Part shown: one piece after another, positions 1 through 11,518 of the stretch
Layout: every line of letters begins with the position of its first letter
How positions within the stretch are numbered: position 1 is the stretch's first letter
Assembly: GCA_032690845.1 (NCBI GenBank)
Contig: CM064417.1
Span: forward strand, 16,770,501 to 16,834,500
Direction: 5' to 3'
From: Eleusine coracana subsp. coracana
Taxonomy: Eukaryota; Streptophyta; Magnoliopsida; Poales; Poaceae
Length of the DNA: 64,000 nt
Program-made: the position numbers and the translations under genes
The notes under the pieces: model-generated
The model's input: the letters and a program-made list of their open reading frames with translations, nothing else
The model's database searches: none
Told to the model about the DNA's origin: nothing

Positions 1-431
1 TAGGGCTTTGCAATTCTAACAAGAACCTACTTTCCCACATGCTCCTCACCAGCCATCTCAATTCGTCGTGCTTGTAGTAGTGAAGTTCCCACTCCATGTT
101 GACCGACCCACAAGTTTCTTATGTCCAAACAAAGTATTTACTTGTTACTACTAAAAAATTAAAAAGTTTGGCACCGGATCTATGAAGTCCGAGTCGAATC
201 TTTCGATTGGCTTTCCTGTGAATAATACTCAATTAGTCATACTCACCACCACCAGCTGTAGGCCCATCGCCCGATCTGAGAATAAGTTAGCAGGGAGAGG
301 GAGTTTATCTAAGCGAGAATGGGGTGAAGGCCAATGCTTCATTTTGGCTTGATCTATTTCACAACAAGCCTTTAGTTGAAGTATTAGGTTCCTTTTTTGT
401 TTCCTAGGTTACACCATTGGAATAGGTCAAC
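1..431. other. Unrecognised flank left of Copia-1
   Basis: I see no convincing gene, RNA or repeat here. Because Copia-1 has matching ATAAG duplications on both sides, this stretch was contiguous with 16032 before Copia-1 inserted. The sequence right of that point looks like part of an old LTR, so this may belong to the same older element, but nothing in it proves that. Confidence 0.5.
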
Positions 432-763
432 ATAAGTGAAAGTGCATCTAGGACCCTAATTTTATTTTGGTGATTGGCGTCAATACAACTAAGAATGGAC
501 TGATGTTTTATTGAGCATGTGTGTAGATAATGGTCCAAAGTTTGGTGATTAAAATGCATAGAAACAAAAAGGAGAAAAGAAGATGAAGAGTGCTTCAAAG
601 ATGATATTCAAATTTTACTCAAGAACGAAGCTCATGAAGTTTTTATTTTATCATGAGTATAAGAAAGCCGTACTATCAAGAGGGACACAGGAGTTTGAAG
701 TAAAAATGATCCAAGTGCCAAACTTCTTCTTCCCAAGCCTAAATATCATTTTCCAGAGCCAAA

Positions 764-1143
764 TCATCGGACTTGTCCGATGCATCGGACAAGTCCATCG
801 GATTCCAGAGAAGATGCCACTCAGGGCTGTCGGACTTGTCCGACAGTCATCATACTTGTCCGATGACATGAGGAAGTCCGACGTATCGGACTTTTCCATC
901 GGACTCCAGAGCCCCTGCCACTTTGTATCATAGGACTTGTCCGATGGACAAGAGTTGTCCAAGGCATCGGGCAAGTTCATCGGACTCCAGAGCCCCTGCC
1001 ATTTTGTGTCATTGGACATGTCCGATGACCATCGGACCTGTCCGATGGACAAGAGTTGTCCGAGGCATCGGGCAAGTTCATCGGACTCCAGAGAGCGTGT
1101 CAACCTAATTCATCAGACATGTCACCATCGGACTTGTCCGACA
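764..1143. repeat. Copia-1 palindrome cluster in 5' LTR U3
   Basis: At least ten degenerate copies of TCGGACTTGTCCGA or TCGGACAAGTCCGA, each a near-perfect palindrome, lie directly upstream of the TATA box. Some are linked by a repeated spacer containing 'ccagagcccctgccattttg'. Comparable CpG-rich palindromes are described for Sirevirus LTRs. They make spurious ORFs on both strands with repetitive peptides, which I do not annotate as genes. Confidence 0.9.
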
Positions 1144-1188
1144 CAGATCTCAGAAATTGCTCTCCCAACGACTCTTTTTCCCATTGGG

Positions 1189-1198
1189 CTATAAATAG
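1189..1198 (+). promoter_or_regulatory. TATA box of Copia-1 5' LTR
   Basis: CTATAAATAG follows the palindrome cluster by about 45 bp and is conserved in the 3' LTR at 15229-15238. It is the likely core promoter for the genomic transcript. NG-A inserted about 390 bp downstream, within the transcribed part of the LTR, so full-length transcription from this LTR is probably disrupted. Confidence 0.8.
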
Positions 1199-1587
1199 AA
1201 CCCCATCTCGCCCTTTGGCCGGTTGGTCATTCATTCCACTAAAAAACACTCTCAAGCTCACTTTGCTCTCTCAAACTCTCCTCCCTTGGTTCCACTCTTG
1301 ATTTATGAAGGGATTGAGAGAAGATTGAAGTGTCTCCTCACCACCAAGCTTCCATCCTCTTGAGCACTTGGTTCATCCTCACAGCCGATGACTCTTGTGT
1401 TTGTTATTCTTGGGGATTCATCCCCTAGACGGTTAGAGGTACCCGTAGAGCTTCCAACTTGTGTGGTGACGCCTCGGAAGTTTGTATTGACCCCTCCTTT
1501 GTGGAGTTGCTAGTAGAAAACCAAGTTTGATCTTAGTGGTCACTTGGAGAGGTTAAGGGTTGAAAGAGACCCGATCCTTTATGGATC

Positions 1588-2509
1588 TGATATGAACAAG
1601 GGTTTCCGATCTTCCGAAAGGTTCTTGGTAAGTTGATTTAGTCGGAGGCGACACACAAATCGATCCGGCTTCGGAACAACACGTTCTAAACCCCGCAATC
1701 GCAACACGATGTCTCCTCTGGTTATCAACCATTCAAAGACGATTGACCTTGCCAAGAAAGCTAATCCCTGCCAATGAATCAAGAACAAAAGCAAGAACAA
1801 CAAAGAATGCAACACAATTGCAGATGTATGATTAAACTCTCGAAGTTGGGATCTCACAAACCGATGAACGGCGACACTGTTTATGAACAGAATTGATCTA
1901 AGAAAAACCCGAACCCTAATGGTGCGGTGGAGGCTGTATATGAAGACCTTAGGGTCGTGCAAGACCCTCTGGATGCGCCCCTAATTGGGCTCAAGTAGAT
2001 ACAAAGCGTAAAGGCCAAAAATAGGCGACGCAGCACCGACACAGATTCTGGAACCTCTCTTGTTTTGACAATTCCCGATGACTCTGGATGAATTTTGACA
2101 TGAGGCCAGAGGCATTGAAAAGGCCTTCTCCTTATCCTTTCATGTATATGTAGAACGTTCAAATACGAGTCTGTATACATCCTGGCCGACCGTTTTATTC
2201 CAGACTGGTCCTGGGCCCCGAAACTGACTCGAAGTCGGTTTTGATTGGGTCTCCACTTTGGCTTCCAAGCCCTTGCTGGTCCTCCACGTTCTCAACTCCT
2301 TCTCCCATCATTTCCTGGTCCTCTCCATTGTTCCTAGTCATAAAATAATCATTAGTAGCAAACCATTCTCAAAAGTAACATATAGCAAAGAACGTAGGAA
2401 TGAGCTCACCTCTAAATTTAGTCGTCGTTCACAAGCTCTAGTCATTGGACCTTGCAAGTTCAGAATTGGAGGAGTGTTGTGTGTATCCATAGGAGTGATG
2501 TCCTCATCA
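1588..2509 (-). repeat. NG-A 3' LTR
   Basis: 922 bp, with ends TGATGAGGAC and GTTCATATCA on the minus strand. It matches the LTR at 4710-5632 with scattered substitutions. The integrase reading frame from the internal region runs on into this LTR. Confidence 0.9.
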
Positions 2510-3888
2510 TCCTCCCCCTCTTGAAGTGGAGTCGTCCTCGATTCAAGCTCATCCTCTTCTCCCAAGTATGGTTTCAAATCTGAAATGTTAAAAGTAGGAC
2601 TAACCCCGAACTCGGGAGGCAACTCAAGTTTATATGCATTATCATTAATATTCTCCATTATTTTGAATGGACCATCAGCTCTAGGCATTAGTTTAGACTT
2701 TCTCAATTCTAGAAATCTATCCTTCCTCAAGTGTAACCACACTAAATCTCCTACATCAAGCTTTACTTCCTTTCTACCTTTACTACTAGCAATTTTATAC
2801 TTTTCATTCATCTTTTCAATGCTAAGTCTGGTGGTCTCATGCATTTGCAAAATAAATTCAGCACGCTCCTTAGCATCAACATGAACTCTCACATTAATAG
2901 GTAGAGGAAGTATATCAAGTGGAGTACGGGGATCAAAACCATACACTACCTTGAAGGAACTTACCTTGGTAGTAGAATGTGTTGCCCGATTATAAGCAAA
3001 CTCAACATGAGGCAAGCATTCTTCCCATTGCTTCAAATTTTTCTTCAAAATAGCTCTCAACATAGTAACCAAAGTGCAGTTCACAACTTCAGTTTGTCCA
3101 TCAGTTTGTGGATGACAAGTTGTAAAAAATAGCAACTTTGTACCCAACTTATTCCAAAGCGTGCGCCAAAAATGACTCAAGAATTTTGCATCACGATCTG
3201 AAACAATAGTACAAGGCATACCATGCAAACATACAATTTCTTTGAAAAAGAGGTCAGCAATATAACTAGCATCATCAGTTTTATGACATGGTATAAAGTA
3301 TGTCATCTTAGAAAAACGATCCACAACAATAAAAATGCTATCACTCCCCCTCTTTGTCCTAGGCAGTACTAAAACAAAGTCCATAGAAATATCCGCCCAA
3401 GGAATAGAAGGAACAGGAAGTGGCTTGTATAAACCATGTGGAGTCAATCGAGACTTAGCTTTTTGACATGTAGTGCAGCGAGCAACAAAACACTCAACAT
3501 CTTTCCTCATCCTTGGCCAAAAGAAGTGTGTGGCCAAAATATCCTCCGTCTTCTTAGCACCAAAATGACCCATCAATCCACCTCCATGCGCCTCCTGCAA
3601 CAACAAAAGATGAACAGAACCAATTAGAATGCATAGGCGGTTAGCTCTAAACAAGAAACCATCATTCAACATAAATTTTTTTCAAGCACGACCTTCTTTA
3701 CAGTGCAGCAATACATCTTTAAAATCAACATCAGCAACATATTGTCCTTTAATTGCCTCAAGTCCAAAAATTCTATAATTGAGTTGAGACAACAAAGTAT
3801 ATTGCCTGGATAAAGCATCAGCAATCACATTATCCTTCCCTTTCTTATGTTTAATAATATAAGGAAAAGACTCAATAAACTCAACCAA
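2338..3888 (-). pseudogene. pol: NG-A RNase H end plus integrase (Ty3/Gypsy)
   Basis: A remnant of polyprotein starts with the end of RNase H (KGKDNVIADALSR) at 3888-3682. An in-frame TGA near 3680 follows, then the H2C2 zinc-binding domain (motif CTTCQKAKSRL). Next comes the integrase core with acidic motifs DISMDFV and IVSDRDAKF and the HPQTDGQTEVVN segment. A C-terminal region ending FNISDLKPYLGEEDELESR completes it. Integrase would insert the cDNA copy into the genome. The core looks intact apart from the single stop, but RT and gag are absent. The last codons run past the purine tract into the LTR, as is usual when pol ends close to the LTR. Confidence 0.88.
2510..2522 (-). other. NG-A polypurine tract
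   Basis: On the minus strand this reads AAGAGGGGGAGGA and ends exactly at the 3' LTR. It is the expected plus-strand primer site for reverse transcription. Confidence 0.8.
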
Positions 3889-4688
3889 ACTCAGAAATTC
3901 TACGGGGCTAGATGGAGCACTAGTAGGAATCCCAAATTTCTTTATTTTATTTTATTTTATTTTTTTGATATTTTTCTCTAATTCACTAACAAAGGGGGAG
4001 AAACTATAAAAAATTTCAGCTAAAATAGAGCTAGGACGTGGCCTACATAAAATCTTGAAGTTTCCAAAAACGTCGGGTTTCAACTTGAATGAATTTGTTC
4101 TTTATCTTCCCGATTTTTTCTTGAATTTTTTGACAAGGGCACACAGGGCTTAGCCTAGTGTGGGTCACCTCAACTTATTGTCACGAATTTCCTATAAAAA
4201 TTTCAGCCAAAACGGACAACCGAGTGAAAAGTTATGGCCGTTTTACCGAAGGGGTGCTGGAATCGGTTATGAAGAAACCCGGGGTTTGAGTAAAACCCAA
4301 GTCGGGTTTGGGGTCGGGTAGGGATTTCTTTGGCAGGGTGGATGCAGCGGAAAGTGGAATTTGTGAGAGTTGGTCCGAGGTGTTGAGAGTGGGTTTAGGG
4401 TGGGCGTGTTGATCAATCAACCCTAGCACACAAAGTCGACAAAATCAAGGATGGTGAAGGGGATGGCGGCTAGGGTTGCGAGGGAAACACTACTGACGAC
4501 AAAAACACAAACTAAACCAGCGACTAAACAAGAACTAGGGCACAAACTCAACACTACGGACTCTAAAATTGAAATATGCAAAGGCTAAACACGTGGTTAT
4601 GGGCGGGGGAAATTTTTTTTTGGCTTTTCTATGGATGATAGGAAGAACACGAAATAAAACTAAAGGGTAGTGCAAACCTGATGGTGCA
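3889..4688 (-). other. NG-A leader, non-coding
   Basis: Between the primer site and the RNase H remnant there is about 0.8 kb without coding signal. It includes an AT-rich TTTTA run near 3942-3963. The junction near 3890 marks where gag, protease and RT were lost. Confidence 0.6.
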
Positions 4689-4690
4689 CC

Positions 4691-4709
4691 TGAAGCTCTG
4701 ATTACTACT
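4691..4709 (-). other. NG-A primer binding site
   Basis: The minus strand next to the 5' LTR reads GTAATCAGAGC, a slightly altered form of TGGTATCAGAGC, which is complementary to the 3' end of initiator methionine tRNA. NG-B has the related GTGGTAATCAGAGC at the same place. Confidence 0.65.
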
Positions 4710-5632
4710 TGATGTGAACAAGGGTTCCCGATCTTCTGAAAGATTCTTGGTAAGTTGATTTGGTCGGAGGCGACACACAAATCGATCCGGCTTCAGAATA
4801 GCACGTTCTAAACCCCGCAATCGTAGCACGACTTCTCCTCTGGTTATCAACCGTCCAAAGACGATTGACCTCGCCGAGAAGGCTAATCTCTACCTGCGAA
4901 TCAAGAATACAAGCAAGAACAACGAAGAATGCAACACAAATGCAGATGTATGATTAAACTCTCAAAGTTGGGGTCTCACAAACCGATGAACGGCGATATT
5001 GTTTATGAATAGAATTGATCTAAGCAAAACCCGAACCCTAATGGTGCAGCAGCAGCTGTATATGAAGACCCTAGGATCGTGCAAGACCCTCTGGACGCAC
5101 CCCTAATTGGGCTCAAGTAGATACAAAGCCCAAAGGCCAAAAATAGGCGATGTAGCACCGACACAGATTCTGGACCCCCTCTTGTTTCGACGATTCCCGA
5201 TGATTTCAGATGAATTTTGACGTGAGTCTGGCGGCATTGGAATGTTCTTCTCCTTATCTTTCCATGCATTTGTAGAACGTCCAAATCCGAATCCGTATGT
5301 GTCCTGGGCGACCGTTTTATTGCAGACTGGTCCTGGGCCCCGAAACAGACTCGAAGTCGGTTTTGATTGGGCCTCCACTTTGGCTTCCAAGTCCTTGCTG
5401 GTCCTCCACATTCCCAACTCCTTCTCCCATCATATCCTGGTCCTCTCCATGGTTTCTAATCATAAAATAATCATTAGGTAGCAAACCATTCTCAAAAGTA
5501 ACATATAGTGAAGAACGTAGGAATGAGCTCACCACTAAATTTAGTCGTCGTGCACGAGCTCTAGTCATTGAACCTTGCAAGTCCAGAATTGGAGAAGTGT
5601 TGTGTGTATCCATAGGAGTGATGTACTCATCA
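4710..5632 (-). repeat. NG-A 5' LTR
   Basis: 923 bp, the partner of 1588-2509. It ends on the plus strand with CTCATCA next to the GGATC duplication. No strong TATA box is visible; TGTATATGAAG on the plus strand near 5055 is only TATA-like. Confidence 0.9.
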
Positions 5633-6035
5633 GGATCCCTCAACGGAGACGTAGGCTTCTTTGTGGAGCTGAACTTCGGTGAAAAATCCCGCGTCTCTCT
5701 TGTGCTTTATTACTTGCTCTCTATTTACTTGTTCTTGCTCATTAACTTGCTTGTTAGGGTTTGCTTCTCATTTCTTAAGCTATCTTGTGTAGATTGCATG
5801 ATAGATTTTCCCTCTCTTCTACTGCTTCCTCTAGCTTGTATTTACTTGTTCCTAACTTGTCTTGCACTAGATTTAAGTTTTAATCGGCCGATCTACATTT
5901 CTATTTCGTGCCATCGGACAAGTACGTGGACTTTCCCCACAATCATCGGACAAGTCCGATACTGCGCATTTGACTTTTATTATTAAGTCACTTTCAGGGT
6001 TTATTGCCTATTCACTCCCCTCTAGGCACTTTCAA

Positions 6036-6050
6036 TTGGTATCAGAGCCA
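6036..6050 (+). other. Copia-1 primer binding site
   Basis: TTGGTATCAGAGCCA, one base after the LTR end, is complementary to initiator methionine tRNA, as is standard for Copia elements. Confidence 0.93.
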
Positions 6051-6085
6051 AATCTTCTTGAAGGCTTAACCGCTTGAAGAAAAAG

Positions 6086-8334
6086 ATGACAAAACCAAAG
6101 GATAATCCGCCGGGAATGGCATCCGGCTCCGGGAACCCGGAAAATGAAGGTGACACCAGAATAAAACTTAATGCTGTTCCGTTCAAATATAATGAGCTCA
6201 AAAATGAGTATGTTGGTAGTGGCTCCGGAAAGCTACCACACTTTGATGGGACTTTCTATGATCATTGGAAATATAGAATGGAACTATATTTGGGGTCTAT
6301 GAGAAGACCAATCTTGAAGATTATCAAGCAAGGCTTTGAGTTGGAAGATGAGGAAAATCCAACTCCTAATCATGAGATCAAGCTGACACACAATGATCAT
6401 GCCGCCTCCGCTATTGTTTCCGCCCTATCACCAAAGGAGTATGAAAAGGTGATAGGGATCAAGAAAGCTCATGACATTTGGAAAAAACTTGAGGTTATCT
6501 ATGAAGGAACCGAGGGAGTTAGAGAAGCAAGAGAAGACATTCTAAGAGGCAAGTATAACTTGTTCATCAAGAAGGCCGGTGAAGGGCCACAAGAGGTTCA
6601 TGATAGACTCATGGATATTGTGAACAAGAGAAGAGCTCTAGGGATCAAGCTTGACTCCATAGAAGTCAACAAGAGGTTAATACTTGCATTGCAACCATGG
6701 AATCAAAAATGCTTGTAACTTTGTGAGAGAAAAAGAAAACTTCAAGAACTTTAGTCCGGATGAAGTACTAGGAAGATTGCTCACTTACAAGGAAAGAGAT
6801 GAAGAAGAAAAAAGAGTGAATACCTTGTTAGGACAAGGTGAAGAAGAGAAGAAAGAGATTGCTCTCAAGGCCTCTCATGAAACTAGTGAGAAGAAAGACA
6901 AGAAGAAGAAAAAGAAAGTGCTTGACTCTAGTGATGAAGAGAGCGATGATGAGATGGCTTTGCTTGTGAGAAGATTCAAGTCATTTCTTAAGAAAGATGG
7001 CTACAAGAAGAAAAGCTATGACAAGGGCAAAGCAAGAAAATCAAAAAGAACTTCCTATGAGTATGGTGATGAAGGACATTTCATTGCGGACTGTCCAAAG
7101 AAGAACAACAAGGATGAAAGAAGGAAAGACAAGCACCACAAGAAAGACAAGAAGTACAAGAAGCATAGAAGAGGTGAAGCTCACATTGGCCAATAGTGGA
7201 ACTCCAATGATTTATCCTCTTTATCATCTTCCTCATCCGAATCCAACTCGGATGAAGGAGGCATTGCCACAATTGCTATTGGCGTCACTCCCACCAACAC
7301 TTCTTTATTTGGGAGCTTGAGTGATGATGATGTTGACAATACTCACAAGTGCTTCATGGCAAGAGGATCGAAGGTATCAAAATCTAAACATAAGCGTTCT
7401 CTTATACTAGTAGTAGTGATGATGACGATGATTATGATGTTAGTGCTTCACTACCTAAAATGCTTGAATTTATGGAATTACTTGAAAAACAAAAGGAAGA
7501 AAATGATAGGCAAGAGGAGCTTCTTGAAAACAAGAAGACTTGCTTATTCTTGAAAAGAAATGAAACCTTGAACTAGAGAAGCTCCTAGAAGGTGAGAGAA
7601 AGAAAAATGATGATTTAACTAAGTCTCTCACTAAAATTGAAAACTCTTGTGAAAGCCTTAAGAGCACAAAAGATGCTCTCCTAGAGAAGTATGGGGTCTT
7701 GGAAAAGACTCATAAGTCTCTAGAAGTACAATTTGAAATGCTTTCTACCTTCACATCCTCCACAAATAACTCTCCTTGTGCCTCTACTAGCAATGTATGT
7801 GATAGGTGCTATAATATTGATATTGATGCTTGTGCTACTAATGCTAAATTGATTGATGATTTAAACAAGCAAGTGAAAGCACTTGAAAGCAAAATAGAAC
7901 ATGGCAAACATGTTGATGATGATAAGGCAAAGTATGCAAGAGATGCATACTCATATAAAAGGAACCCCAATGTCATGGATGGCATTGGATATGTTAAGGG
8001 TGCTAAGCACAATGCTAGGGAGAACAAAAATGGAAAGGAATTTCTTAAGTTCACCAAGGAAGGATCTTACCAAAAGAAGAAAGTCAAGAACATGAACACT
8101 AACCAATCTTCTTTTGTTAATGATTCTGATGCTAATGTGCCTAAAACCACTTGTGCACTCTTTCATGACTTTGATGCATCATATGTGCTTATGAGAAATA
8201 AGCATGGTCGTGTGTTTGCAAAATATGCTGGGCCACGCAACAAAAGGCCAAAGGCTTGTGTGTGGGTACCCAAAGTACTTGTGACTAATGTGAAAGGACC
8301 CAAGAAAAGTTGGATACCTAAAAACAAAGCTTAA
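6086..8334 (+). pseudogene. gag: Copia-1 gag (nucleocapsid precursor), frameshifted
   Basis: The ATG at 6086 is the first after the primer site. The first open part (to 6718) holds the Copia gag core with motifs LPHFDGTFYDHWKYRM and IWKKLEVIYEG. A frameshift near 6700 moves to a second frame, with KEKENFKNFSPDEVLGRLLTYKERDEEEK up to 7196. Further shifts near 7200-7650 precede the last part (7699-8334). That part is coiled-coil-like with a basic end (WVPKVLV, KSWIPKNKA). The zinc knuckle near 7050-7095 reads YEYGDEGHFIADC: both leading cysteines of CX2CX4HX4C are lost, which would impair RNA binding. Gag would form the cytoplasmic particle. Confidence 0.87.
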
Positions 8335-8354
8335 CCTGTTTTGTTGGCTACATC

Positions 8355-9305
8355 TCCGGTGGGTCAAGTTGGGTGATTGATAGTGGATGCACAAATCATA
8401 TGATCGGAGATAAAAGGATGTTCAAATCATTTGAGCCAAGTCACGACAAAAATGAGTACATCACATTTGGTGACAAAGGAATGGGACAAGTACTAGGTTA
8501 TGGTAAAGTTCCTCTCACTCCTTCGTATTCACTTTCTAAGGTTATGCTTATTCATCATGTTGAATTCAATCTATTGTCCATCTCGCAATTTTGTAAAATG
8601 GGCTATGATTGTTTGTTCAATGAATGTGGTGTGACCGTCTATAAAAGGAGTGATGGCTTGGTTGCTTTCAAGGGTGTGCTTAGAGGAAAGCTTTATGTTG
8701 TGGATTTTTCCAGGAATAAGGCTAGACTTGGCACATGCTTGATAGCAAAGTCTAATATGCGTTGGCTATGGTATAGGAGGCTTGCCCATGTTGGTATGAG
8801 AAATCTTCACAAACTCCAAAAGGGCGGCCACATCATAGGACTAACCGACATTTGCTTTGAGAAAGACAAAATTTGTAGTGCATGCCAAGCGGGAAAACAA
8901 GTAGGAGCACCACATCCCGCCAAGAATGTGATGACTACCACAAGATCATTGGAGATGTTGCATATGGACCTCTTCGGACCGGTCTCCTATATAAGTATTG
9001 GTGGTAACAAATATGGTCTTGTAATTATTGATGATTTTTCTCGCTTCACGTGGGTCTTCTTTTTGCATGATAAAGGTGAAGTGAAAGATGTGCTCAAGAC
9101 ATTTATGAAAAGAGCACAAAATGAATATGATGTAAAGATCAAGAAAATAAGAAGTGACAACGACACCGAATTCAAGAATACTCAAGTTAAGGAGTATCTT
9201 GATGAGGAAGGTATCAAGCATGAATTCTCGGCACCCTACTCCCCTCAACAAAATGGGTGGCTGAAAGAAAGAACCACACACTTATTGAGATGGCAAGAAC
9301 AATGA
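8355..9305 (+). pseudogene. pol: Copia-1 pol, first part: protease and integrase
   Basis: The protease active site is DSGCTNHM at about 8379. The GAG-pre-integrase and HHCC region follows (H near WLWYRRLAH, cysteines in KICSACQAGK). The integrase core has aspartates in HMDLFGPV and IRSDNDTEF, then APYSPQQNG. A one-base frameshift at about 9256 breaks the frame just before the third catalytic acid, which sits in the next frame (AERKN). Pol is out of frame with gag, which ends at 8334. Whether that reflects programmed frameshifting or decay cannot be told from one copy. Confidence 0.9.
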
Positions 9306-11518
9306 TTGATGAATACAAGACGTTCGACCTTTTTTGGGCTGAAGCCGTCAACACCGCATGCCATGTCTCCAATCGGTTGTATCTCCACCGAATATTGAAG
9401 AAAACACCATATGAGCTACTAATTGGTAACAAGCCTAATATTTCCTACTTTCATGTTTTCGGGAGCAAATGTTTTATGCTTAACAAGAAACCCAAGACTT
9501 CAAAGTTTGCTCCAAAAGTTGATGAAGGTTTCTTGCTTGGCTATGGTTCAAATGTTCATGCTTATCGTGTGTTCAACAAAACCACCGGTTGTGTTGAAAT
9601 CTCACGTGATGTGACATTTGTTGAATCTAATGGCTCTCAAGGGGAGCAAGTTCCTAATGATGATGTAGATGATGAAGCTCCTAGAAATGCTATACAAAGG
9701 ATGGCCATTGACGATGTGAGGCCACAAGAAACAACAAATGTTGAAAATGAACCCTCTCTCTCAAGACAAGACCAACCTTGTGAAAATGAAGAAATTGATC
9801 ATGTAAGTGATCAAGATCAATATGTTGGTGATCATATTCAAGCATCAAGTGATGACTCTCAAAAACATGATCAAGGTGTTGATAAAGAAGGTTGTCAAGA
9901 AAGCTCACATCTACCACACCCAAGAGTGCATCAAAATATACAACATGATCACCCCGTCGAACAAATTCTTGGAGATATTGAAAAAGGGGTAATCACTAGA
10001 TCTCGAGTTAGTAATTTTTGTAAACATTCCTCTTTTGTCTCTTCTATGGAGCCATTTAGGGTAGAACAAACACTCGAGGATTCGGATTGGGTGATGGCCA
10101 TACAAGAAGAATTGAATAACTTCACAAGAAATGAAGTGTGGACATTGGAGGAAAGGCCAAAGATAAAAAATGTTGTGGGCACCAAATGGGTGTTTCGCAA
10201 CAAACAAAATGAAGATGGTGTTGTGAAAAGAAACAAGGCAAGGCTCGTGGAAAAGGGGTATTCACAAGTAAAAGGTTCGGTTTTTGATGAAACCTATGCC
10301 CCCGTAGCAAGACTTGAATCAATTAGAATATTACTTGCTTTTGCTACTCACCATGATTTTAAGTTGTACCAAATGGACGTGAAAAGTGCATTCCTCAATG
10401 GGCCAATCAAGGAAGAGGGGTATGTGGAGCAACCACCGGGCTTTGAACACCCTAAGTATCCTAACCATGTTTATAAACTCCATAAGGCGCTCTATGGGCT
10501 TAAGAAAGCTCCAAGAGCATGGTATGAATGCCTTAGGGACTTTCTTGTTAAGAAGGGTTTTGTCATTGGCAAGGCCGATGCAACTTTCTTCAGAAAGCAT
10601 TTTGACAATGATATATTTATGTGCCAAATATATGTCGATGATATTATATTTGGTTCTACTAACCAAACCTTTTGTGATGAATTTAGCAAGATAATGACGA
10701 AGAGGTTCGAGATGTCCACGATGGGAGAATTGACATTCTTTCTAGGCTTCCAAGTGAAGCAACTCAAGGAGGACACATTCATATGTCAAGCCAAGTACAC
10801 ACAAGACTTATTGAAGAAGTTTGACATGGACAAGGCAAAGCCCATCAAAACTCCCATGCCAACAAATGGCCACCTCGACCTCAACAACAAGGACAAGCCC
10901 GTTGATCAAAAGGTATATTGCTCCATGATAGGCTCTTTGCTTTATCTTTGTGCATCTAGGCCCGATATCATGCTTAGTGTGTGTATGTGTGCACGTTTTC
11001 AAGCCGCTCCTATGGAGTGTCACATGGTGGCCGTTAAGAGAATATTAAGATATTTAGTTCACACACCTAACCTAGAGCTTTGGTACCCCAAGGGTTCAAA
11101 GTTCAATCTATTAGGCTATTCTGATACAGATTATGTCTGGGATAAGGTAGATAGAAAAAGCACCTCCGGGACATGCCAATTTTTGGGTAGGTCTCTAGTG
11201 TCATGGTCATCCAAGAAACAAAACTACATTGCACTATCGATAACCGAAGCGGAGTATGTTGCAGCCGGTAGTTGTTGTGCACAACTACTTTGGATGAGAC
11301 AAACTCTAAGGGACTATGGTTACGAGTTGAACCGTGTTCCTCTCCTATATGACAATGAGAGTGCCATAAAGCTTGCTTATAACCCCGTTGAGTATTCACA
11401 CACAAAGCACATAGATATTCGCCACCACTTTTTGAGAGATCATTCTATCAAGGGGGATATAGAAGTTAGTCATGTGAGGATCGAAGATCATTTAGCCGAT
11501 ATATTACCAAGCCACTAG
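9257..11518 (+). pseudogene. pol: Copia-1 pol, second part: integrase end, RT and RNase H
   Basis: A long frame of about 750 codons without stops. It begins with the integrase glutamate segment (AERKNHTLIEMARTMID), then the spacer. RT starts near 10080 (EELNNFTRNEVWTL). Visible RT motifs are KWVFRNK, QMDVKSAFLNG, YGLKKAPRAWY and the catalytic IYVDDIIFG at 10628-10654. RNase H follows with SDTDYVWDKVDRKSTSG, SWSSKKQNYIALSITEAEY and KHIDIRHHFLRD, ending close to the expected pol terminus. Both catalytic aspartates of RT are present. The frame is broken from the upstream pol only by the shift at about 9256, so this is the best preserved enzyme region in the window. Confidence 0.93.

Larger units (their letters stand above)
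1588..5632 (-). mobile_element. NG-A: internally deleted Gypsy element nested in Copia-1 5' LTR
   Basis: On the minus strand the element reads LTR (5632-4710), primer site, leader, then the end of RNase H and a complete integrase region, purine tract and LTR (2509-1588). Exact GGATC target duplications lie at 1583-1587 and 5633-5637. Gag, protease and reverse transcriptase are missing, so it depends on other elements. The coding remnant follows RNase H then integrase order, which marks it as Ty3/Gypsy. It is the same LTR family as NG-B (38210-42495) and NG-C (47432-50345) but with a different internal deletion. Confidence 0.92.
437..6034 (+). repeat. Copia-1 5' LTR, interrupted by NG-A
   Basis: It runs from TGAAAGTGC to CACTTTCA just before the primer site. 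Without NG-A and one copy of its GGATC duplication it is about 1.55 kb, matching the 3' LTR at 14496-16026. It holds a palindrome cluster, a TATA box and a U5 region. The two halves are 437-1587 and 5638-6034. Confidence 0.92.

Noticed and set aside
651..1103. Overlapping ORFs on both strands with repetitive Ser/Asp/Leu-rich peptides
   Set aside because: They are produced by the palindrome array in the Copia-1 LTR, which reads open in several frames. No domain, no start context, and the same appears in the 3' LTR.
764..1143. CRISPR-like array of short repeats
   Set aside because: Repeats are palindromic, degenerate and irregularly spaced, sit in both LTRs of a plant retrotransposon, and have no unique spacers or cas genes.
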